64,000 nt of DNA from JBBUAX01 sp964409535. GTDB taxonomy: Bacteria; Patescibacteriota; Minisyncoccia; UBA6257; 2-01-FULL-56-20. This document shows positions 59,604 to 64,000 of this stretch, in pieces (position 1 is the stretch's first letter; every line of letters starts with the position of its first letter). Where the stretch lies: positions 1 to 64,000 of the forward strand of contig CAYPDQ010000002.1 of NCBI GenBank assembly GCA_964409535.1. Direction: 5' to 3'. The translations under genes and the position numbers were made by a program. The notes beneath the pieces are model-generated. The model was not told the DNA's origin. It was given only the letters and a program-made list of their open reading frames with translations, and did not search any database.

Positions 59604-60328
59604 TATTCCATCGTCCTGGCTAAAGCCGTAAGCTGCAATCGCGGATTAAGATTAAAGTAGTTTATCTCCCGGCGCAATTCCAAGGCGGCATGCCAAAAAT
59701 TGAAATTGCTCTTTTTGACCGGCGTGGCCAAAAGCAGCGCTTCCAAGAATCCGTCCAGATCGAAATCCTCGTCCGCAACCATTTCTTTTATCATCGCGCC
59801 GCGCTGGCTCTTTTCCAATCTGAAAAAGCGCCGGGCCTCTTCCGTGTATTCCCCGGGTCCGTCCTCCGTTTCGCCTTTGAGTTGCGTGAAAAATATTTTC
59901 TGGAGGCGCGATTGCAGGGTCGGCCGGAGCCGCTCCGGATCGTCTATGAGGAGAAGGATGAGCGCGGATGGCGGCGGCTCCTCCGCAACCTTTAAGAGCG
60001 CGTTCTGCGCCTCATCGGTGAGAAATTCGCCGCCGTCTATTATGACCGTCCGGTAGGCGCTGTAGATTGGCTTCTGCCACAGGAAATTCTTCACTTCCCG
60101 GATGGAGTCGATGCCCAAAGTTCCTTTTTCATCCGGGGAGATCTGGAACGCGTCGCTCAAGACGCCGCCCCGTTCGGAAAACTCACTCTCTTCCAAATAT
60201 CTCGCGAGGGCAGAGGCGAAAACCTTTTTCCCCGCCCGGCCCAGGCCGAAGAAAATGTAGCCGTGAGCGAGCTTCTTCGCGTCGGCCAAGGCCTTGAAAT
60301 CGCGGACGAGAACGTCGCGGCTCTGCAT
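59603..60328 (-). CDS. holB: DNA polymerase III delta-prime-like subunit
   Basis: 241 aa. AAA+-like clamp-loader fold with DAKKLAHGYIFFGLGRAGK (degenerate P-loop), DSIREVKNFLWQKP, VIIDGGEFLTDEAQNALLKV and the sensor EEPPPSALILLLID. Lacks a full Walker A, as delta-prime often does. Lies between mreB and frr. Confidence 0.85.
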   Translation of the reverse strand: MQSRDVLVRDFKALADAKKLAHGYIFFGLGRAGKKVFASALARYLEESEFSERGGVLSDAFQISPDEKGTLGIDSIREVKNFLWQKPIYSAYRTVIIDGGEFLTDEAQNALLKVAEEPPPSALILLLIDDPERLRPTLQSRLQKIFFTQLKGETEDGPGEYTEEARRFFRLEKSQRGAMIKEMVADEDFDLDGFLEALLLATPVKKSNFNFWHAALELRREINYFNLNPRLQLTALARTME

Positions 60329-61336
60329 TTATCGTTTGTTCAGCAACGCCTGTTTGTAGGTGTCCAGATGGTCCAGGATCAGGCCGGTGCCCTTGGCGAC
60401 GCAGAAAAGCGGATCTTCCGCCACGTAGGCCGGAACCCCGAGGTACCTCTCGAAGAATTCCGGCAGGTGCCGCAACTGCGCGCTGCCGCCGGAGAGGATT
60501 ATGCCTTTGCTCATTATATCCGCGACGAGCTCCGGCGGGGTCTCATTGAACACGTTCTGGACCGCCGCCGCAACCTCCAAGAGGAAGGGTTGCAGGGCTT
60601 CGGCGATCTCGTTCGAGGACAATGCGATATCCTTGGGCAAACCGCTCGCCAGGTTCCGGCCGCGGATCTGCTCTTCCAGCTTGTCTTTGGCTGGAAAAGC
60701 CGAGCCGACGTTGATTTTCGCCGATTCCGCGGTCTGTTCGCCTATCGCCAGGGAATACTTCTTCTTGACGTAATCCATTATCGCCTGGTCGAACTTGTTG
60801 CCTGCGGTGCGCACGCTCGCCCAGGAGACGATGTTGCCCAAGGCGATGACCGCCACCTCCGAGGTCCCGCCGCCCATATTCACAATCATATGGCCGGAGC
60901 GCGCGTTGATGGGAATCCCCGCCCCAAGGGCGGCGAGAACCGGTTCCCGCACCACGAAGACGTTTTTGGCTCCGGCTTCGGTCGCGGCGTTTACCACCGC
61001 CCGGCGCTCCGTTTGGGTAATGCCCGCCGGGACGGAGACGATGACATCGGGCTTCCAAATGTTCCAACCCCCTGTCGCCTTGGAGATGAAATAAGTGAGG
61101 AGCGCCTTGGTGATGTAATAATCCGCGATCACTCCGTCCTTCAAGGGCCGGTAGGGCACGATATCCTCGCCGGTGCGGCCGATCATTTCCTTGGCTTCAC
61201 CGCCCACCGCGAGAACCGAATTCTCCGGTTTGCGCAGAGCGACGATGGTCGGCTCGTTTATGATAAAGCCGCGGCCGGGCACGAAAACCACGGTGTTCGC
61301 CGTACCCAAATCTATGCCGATCTTGCGGGTTAACAT
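60329..61336 (-). CDS. mreB: Rod-shape-determining protein MreB
   Basis: Bacterial actin guiding cell-wall synthesis, 335 aa. IGIDLGTANTVVFVPGRG (phosphate-1), INMGGGTSEVAVI-like VNMGGGTSEVAVIALG (phosphate-2), and GIILSGGSAQLRHLPEFF (adenosine motif). Head of the mreB-holB-frr-rseP operon. A weak -10 TAAATT is 8 nt before the ATG. Confidence 0.97.
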   Translation of the reverse strand: MLTRKIGIDLGTANTVVFVPGRGFIINEPTIVALRKPENSVLAVGGEAKEMIGRTGEDIVPYRPLKDGVIADYYITKALLTYFISKATGGWNIWKPDVIVSVPAGITQTERRAVVNAATEAGAKNVFVVREPVLAALGAGIPINARSGHMIVNMGGGTSEVAVIALGNIVSWASVRTAGNKFDQAIMDYVKKKYSLAIGEQTAESAKINVGSAFPAKDKLEEQIRGRNLASGLPKDIALSSNEIAEALQPFLLEVAAAVQNVFNETPPELVADIMSKGIILSGGSAQLRHLPEFFERYLGVPAYVAEDPLFCVAKGTGLILDHLDTYKQALLNKR

Positions 61337-61384
61337 ACGCCGTTAATTTAACGCGAAAAGCAGTCTCCCGACAAGGGGGATTCA

Positions 61385-61420
61385 GGTTTTTATCCTGCGG
61401 GGCACGGCTCGCCCTGCTCC
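61385..61420. repeat. 36-nt dispersed repeat, copy 2
   Basis: Exact reverse complement of 17549-17584. Both copies lie within 50 nt of a minus-strand gene start (mreB; Sua5/YrdC) but in opposite orientation. Confidence 0.75.
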
Positions 61421-61519
61421 GGCGGCAGGGCGGCCTGTATCTCGTCCCGCCGCAGAACCGAGCCGGCGGGACTCCGATAACACCCCGCAGAACAAAAACC
61501 CTCATCTCAAACAGTTCGA

Positions 61520-61670
61520 GACAGATTCCTGTTTCGCTAAGCAGACCGTCTCGCAGGCCGAGCGGGCAGGGTGTCCCGACCCTGGGTCGGGACGAGCGAG
61601 GCCGAGAGCGAGCGCAAATTCCTCGCTGGGGAATTTGATAGCGTGTCTGCGTGTGAAACAGGAATCTGTC
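61520..61670. repeat. Inverted-repeat (MITE-like) element
   Basis: Perfect 16-bp ends, GACAGATTCCTGTTTC (61520-61535) and complement (61655-61670). Inside are GTCCCGACC-CTG-GGTCGGGAC and CAAATTCC/GGAATTTG stems. No coding capacity recognised. Ends 5 nt before the cupredoxin stop codon. Confidence 0.65.
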
Positions 61671-61674
61671 CTGC

Positions 61675-62199
61675 CTACTCCACTACGATCGTCCCTCTCA
61701 AGGATGCATTCAGGTGGTCGTGGTACCGCCACGTGCCAACCTGGTTGAATTCAAAAGTCCAGCTCCCGCCCGGGTCTATGCCCGCGCAAGCGTCAAACTT
61801 GCTGCCGATGCACCCTCCCGGTTCCGGATACGCCTCGTGGGTCGGGTGGGGGCCGGAGGCCGGCCACATCTGCCGGGAGCTGTCATTCCGGAAAGTCACG
61901 CTCGTTCCTTTGGAAACGGTAAGTGAAGACGGAGAAAAACCGGCGTCGGAGTAGATAATCGTGTTCGGCGGGGCGGCCGGCGGAGAGACCGGCGCTTTCG
62001 CCGGCGCGTTGGTGGGTGCCGCCGGTTCCGAGTACGGAAGCGCCGATTCTTCCACGTACGACGTCGGCGCCGCGGGCGCATCCGAAGCGCTCTCGGGAGA
62101 AGCCGCCTCCCGGCTCGAATACCACTGCCAAATCCCAAACCCGACGAGAACTACAACCACCGCCGCGACCGCGAGTCCGTACTGATATTTTTTAGACAT
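61675..62199 (-). CDS. Cupredoxin-domain protein, membrane anchored
   Basis: 174 aa. N-terminal helix (GLAVAAVVVVLVGFGIWQWY), an Ala/Pro/Ser linker to about residue 80, then a cupredoxin fold: SPSSLTVSKGTSVTFRN, MWPASGPHPTHEAYPE and GTWRYHDHLNASLRGTIVV. The His residues may bind copper, but the classical Cys-His-Met loop is changed to His-Asp-His. Leaderless start. Confidence 0.88.
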   Translation of the reverse strand: MSKKYQYGLAVAAVVVVLVGFGIWQWYSSREAASPESASDAPAAPTSYVEESALPYSEPAAPTNAPAKAPVSPPAAPPNTIIYSDAGFSPSSLTVSKGTSVTFRNDSSRQMWPASGPHPTHEAYPEPGGCIGSKFDACAGIDPGGSWTFEFNQVGTWRYHDHLNASLRGTIVVE

Positions 62200-62205
62200 A
62201 CGCCA

Positions 62206-62211
62206 ATTATA
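62206..62211 (-). promoter_or_regulatory. -10 box of the cupredoxin gene, overlapping the murA stop
   Basis: Extended TGC-TATAAT; the TAA of the upstream gene lies within it. 6 nt to the ATG at 62199. Confidence 0.7.
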
Positions 62212-63724
62212 GCAAAATCTTGATCCTGGCGCCGAGCTTTTGCAGGCGCTCGCACAGGTCCTCGTAGCCGCGGTTTATGGAATAGACGTTGCGGAGGATC
62301 GACTTGCCCCTCGCGGCAAGCATAGCGATGAGGATTATGACCGCCGGGCGCAGGGCCGGCGGGCAAACCACCTCCGCTGCCCGCAATTCCGTCGGGCCTT
62401 CAACGTATACCCGGTAGGGATCAGCCAAAATTATGTTCGCGCCAAGCTTCGCAAGCTCCATATAGTAGACCGCGCGGTTCTCGTAGACCCAATCGTGGAT
62501 CAGCGTCGTGCCTTTGGCCTGAGTAGCGACCGGGACGAAGAACGGCAGATTGTCTATGTTCAAGCCGGGATACGGCTGGGCATGGATCTTTTCCTCCAAA
62601 GCCGTCAGTTTGGACGGGAACGTTTTTATATCAACCAGATTAGTAAATCCGTTCTTCGCTTTGTAGCGCTTCAGGATCTTGTATCTGAATCCCATCTTTT
62701 CCAGTTTCAGAAGCTCCAACTCCAAGAAATCGATCGGTGAGCGCCGGATGGTGATGGAAGAATTGGTGGTCGCGGCGATGGAAAGGAAAAGCATCGCCTC
62801 TATCGGATCCTCGCTCGGAGAATACTCGACCGGAAGATCGATCGCCGGCTTGCCGTGAACCGTGAGTGTGGTCGTGCCTATCCCTTCCACTTTAACCCCC
62901 AATTTTTCCAGATAGAAACACAAGTCCTGCACCTGATAGTTGGCGGAGGCGAACCTGATGACCGTCTTGCCCGGAATTCTCGCCGCAGCCGTCAGGGCAT
63001 TCTCCGTCACCGTGTCCCCCGCTTCGTAAAGCACGATTTCAGCCGACTTCAGTTTCCCGGCTGAGACGTGATAAGTGTCATGGATAGTTTTGATGTCCAC
63101 GCCCAGTTTCTGGAGGGCAAATAGATGCGGCCGCACCGTCCGCCGCCCCAGTTTGCAGCCGCCGGGATGCGGCAGGGTGAATTTCGGCAAGAGATGCACG
63201 AGTGGTCCCAAGAGAAGCAAAACGCTCCGGGTCTTGACCGCCGATTCTTTGTTCAAACGCGAAAGGTTCAGCTTCTTCGGCGGAGTTATTTCCAGATCAT
63301 TTCCCAGCCATTTTACCGAGACGCTGATGCTCTCCAAAACCTCAATTATCCGGCTGACCTCCTCGATCCGGGGCATATTGCGTAAAGTCGTCTTGCCGCG
63401 ATTCAAGAGCGAAGCGGCCAAAAGCGCCACCGCCGAGTTCTTGGAAGTGTTCACTGAGATCGTGCCGGAGAGCTTCTTCCCGCCTTCTATCTCAAAATTT
63501 ATCGCCCCGCCGGAAAGAGTGAGGATCGGGCGGTTCAGGGCCCGGCTCAATTTCCCCAGCATTTCCGTGGAGAAGTTCTGCTCGCCCTTCTCCATCCGGG
63601 CAACCGCGCTTTGGCTGGTCTTGAGCGCCTGGGCAAGTTCCCCCTGGGTCATCCCCGCCCGCTCCCGCAAATCGGCAATGAACCTCCCTATCCTCGCCTG
63701 CTCCGAAGACGCAACTTTCGCCAT
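62207..63724 (-). CDS. murA: XRE-family HTH fused to UDP-GlcNAc enolpyruvyltransferase (MurA)
   Basis: 505 aa. Residues 10-70 form an XRE-type HTH (IADLRERAGMTQGELAQALK, SQSAVARMEKGEQNF). The MurA fold follows: GTISVNTSKNSAVALLAASLL (Lys-Asn), LPHPGGCKLGRRTVRPHL (catalytic Cys loop) and the C-terminal half repeats. First step of peptidoglycan synthesis; the HTH may let the enzyme regulate its own gene. TATGAT lies 6 nt before the ATG. Confidence 0.92.
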   Translation of the reverse strand: MAKVASSEQARIGRFIADLRERAGMTQGELAQALKTSQSAVARMEKGEQNFSTEMLGKLSRALNRPILTLSGGAINFEIEGGKKLSGTISVNTSKNSAVALLAASLLNRGKTTLRNMPRIEEVSRIIEVLESISVSVKWLGNDLEITPPKKLNLSRLNKESAVKTRSVLLLLGPLVHLLPKFTLPHPGGCKLGRRTVRPHLFALQKLGVDIKTIHDTYHVSAGKLKSAEIVLYEAGDTVTENALTAAARIPGKTVIRFASANYQVQDLCFYLEKLGVKVEGIGTTTLTVHGKPAIDLPVEYSPSEDPIEAMLFLSIAATTNSSITIRRSPIDFLELELLKLEKMGFRYKILKRYKAKNGFTNLVDIKTFPSKLTALEEKIHAQPYPGLNIDNLPFFVPVATQAKGTTLIHDWVYENRAVYYMELAKLGANIILADPYRVYVEGPTELRAAEVVCPPALRPAVIILIAMLAARGKSILRNVYSINRGYEDLCERLQKLGARIKILL

Positions 63725-63730
63725 GTGAGA

Positions 63731-63750
63731 ATCATATCATATGTGATATG
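63731..63750 (-). promoter_or_regulatory. Promoter and palindromic operator of XRE-murA
   Basis: TATGAT -10 box (63731-63736) overlaps CATATCA-TATG-TGATATG (63733-63750), a perfect 7-bp inverted repeat with 4-nt center. A natural site for the XRE domain encoded directly downstream. Confidence 0.6.
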
Positions 63751-63778
63751 AATGTTCCATTACTTTACTTAATGGTAG

Positions 63779-63808
63779 TCGCCCATTCTACGATCGTAAA
63801 ACAGGCGA
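63779..63808. repeat. 30-nt dyad repeat, copy 2
   Basis: 26 of 30 bases match 57948-57977, both centered on ACGATCGT. Here the outer stem has mismatches. It lies 16 nt from the IS end. Confidence 0.6.
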
Positions 63809-63824
63809 TTATTTGCTGGTGCTC

Positions 63825-64000
63825 TGACCCCCAATAATTAGACACAAAGGTCGGAATGCCTTTGTATTGGGGTATGAAGAAAAACAAACCAGTCGCTCCC
63901 GAGGTCCGGGAGCAGATTCTGCGGAGAATAAAGGAGGAAGGTATCTCGGCCGGGGAAGCGGCCAAAGACGCGGGGGTGCATGAGACCACCATCTACGCCT
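63825..64000 (+). mobile_element. IS3-type insertion sequence, left end (partial)
   Basis: Begins with a terminal-repeat-like TGACCCCCAATAATTAGACA, a form common at IS3-group ends, followed by an OrfA-like reading frame. It runs off the right edge. Confidence 0.7.
63874..64000 (+). CDS. IS3-family transposase OrfA-like, N-terminal fragment
   Basis: 42 codons: APEVREQILRRIKEEGISAG and EAAKDAGVHETTIYA, the HTH of IS3-type OrfA (transposase_8/IS911-like). In-frame ATG at 63856 is an alternative start. The rest lies outside the window. Confidence 0.7.
   Translation, partial: MKKNKPVAPEVREQILRRIKEEGISAGEAAKDAGVHETTIYA

Larger units (their letters stand above)
61337..61674. other. Repeat-rich intergenic region
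   Basis: 338 nt without a gene. It contains copy 2 of the 36-nt repeat (61385-61420), further GC-rich stems around 61421-61475, and a 151-nt inverted-repeat element (61520-61670). Confidence 0.7.

Overview
The window reads as a scaffold from a Patescibacteria (Candidate Phyla Radiation) genome, most likely a Parcubacteria-type lineage with GC content in the mid-50s. I infer this from a CBS-less IMP dehydrogenase, an XRE-MurA fusion, a lone CofE-like ligase, a stand-alone ATP-cone protein, a DUF763 protein, and small palindromic repeats inserted in frame inside coding genes. TGA is used as a normal stop, so the UGA=Gly code of Gracilibacteria/Absconditabacteria is excluded. One 100-N scaffold gap lies at 49248-49347.

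Layout. 1-5.3 kb (minus): start of a type IV pilin, then dnaJ, a membrane protein, dnaK, grpE and hrcA, behind a CIRCE-like operator. 5.5-10 kb: cysS, dnaB, recR (plus) and ychF (minus). 10-17.5 kb (minus): a hydrolase, DUF763, DoxX-like and PEBP proteins, an AT-rich pair encoding a PD-(D/E)XK nuclease and an HhH-GPD glycosylase/lyase, a Cas4/RecB-like nuclease, an AI-2E transporter and a Sua5/YrdC protein. 17.6-21.1 kb (minus): secreted coiled-coil and DUF5667 proteins, an ATP-cone protein, and msrA carrying a 271-bp inverted-repeat element in frame. 21.2-36.8 kb: tRNA-Gln and a mosaic of small enzymes (cupin, EEP nuclease, HAD, HEPN-like, histidine phosphatase, broken class II aldolase, CofE, Nudix, Ham1-like, HD, CYTH, MFS, SDR, S51-APH fusion, MBL, APH, VOC, hemolysin III). 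36.8-41 kb: typA, then a CBS-less guaB divergent from a CBS/VKOR/DoxX operon. 41-54.4 kb: a nearly complete de novo purine pathway, with purH convergent to purSL-purQ-purF-purN-purD-gmk-purE-purC-purB-purM. 54.5-64 kb: a tripartite-efflux-type pair, the mreB-holB-frr-rseP operon, a cupredoxin, XRE-MurA and the start of an IS3-type element.

Regulatory style. More than twenty genes have a TANNNT -10 hexamer (often extended TGCTATAAT) placed 5-8 nt, usually exactly 6 nt, before the start codon. This is the geometry of leaderless mRNA. Genes inside operons instead use ATGA/TGATG overlaps. A few genes (purH, gmk, the small proteins at 35817 and 55099) have clear Shine-Dalgarno sequences.

How the genes work together. 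The purine cluster plus CBS-less IMPDH gives PRPP to IMP to XMP and AMP. PurK is not seen although PurE is class I. The chaperone operon is a self-contained HrcA/CIRCE heat-shock unit. The 26-29 kb genes look like nucleotide-pool hygiene. The most unusual points are the in-frame insertion elements, the split IMPDH/CBS pair, the nuclease-glycosylase cassette, and the leaderless promoter grammar.
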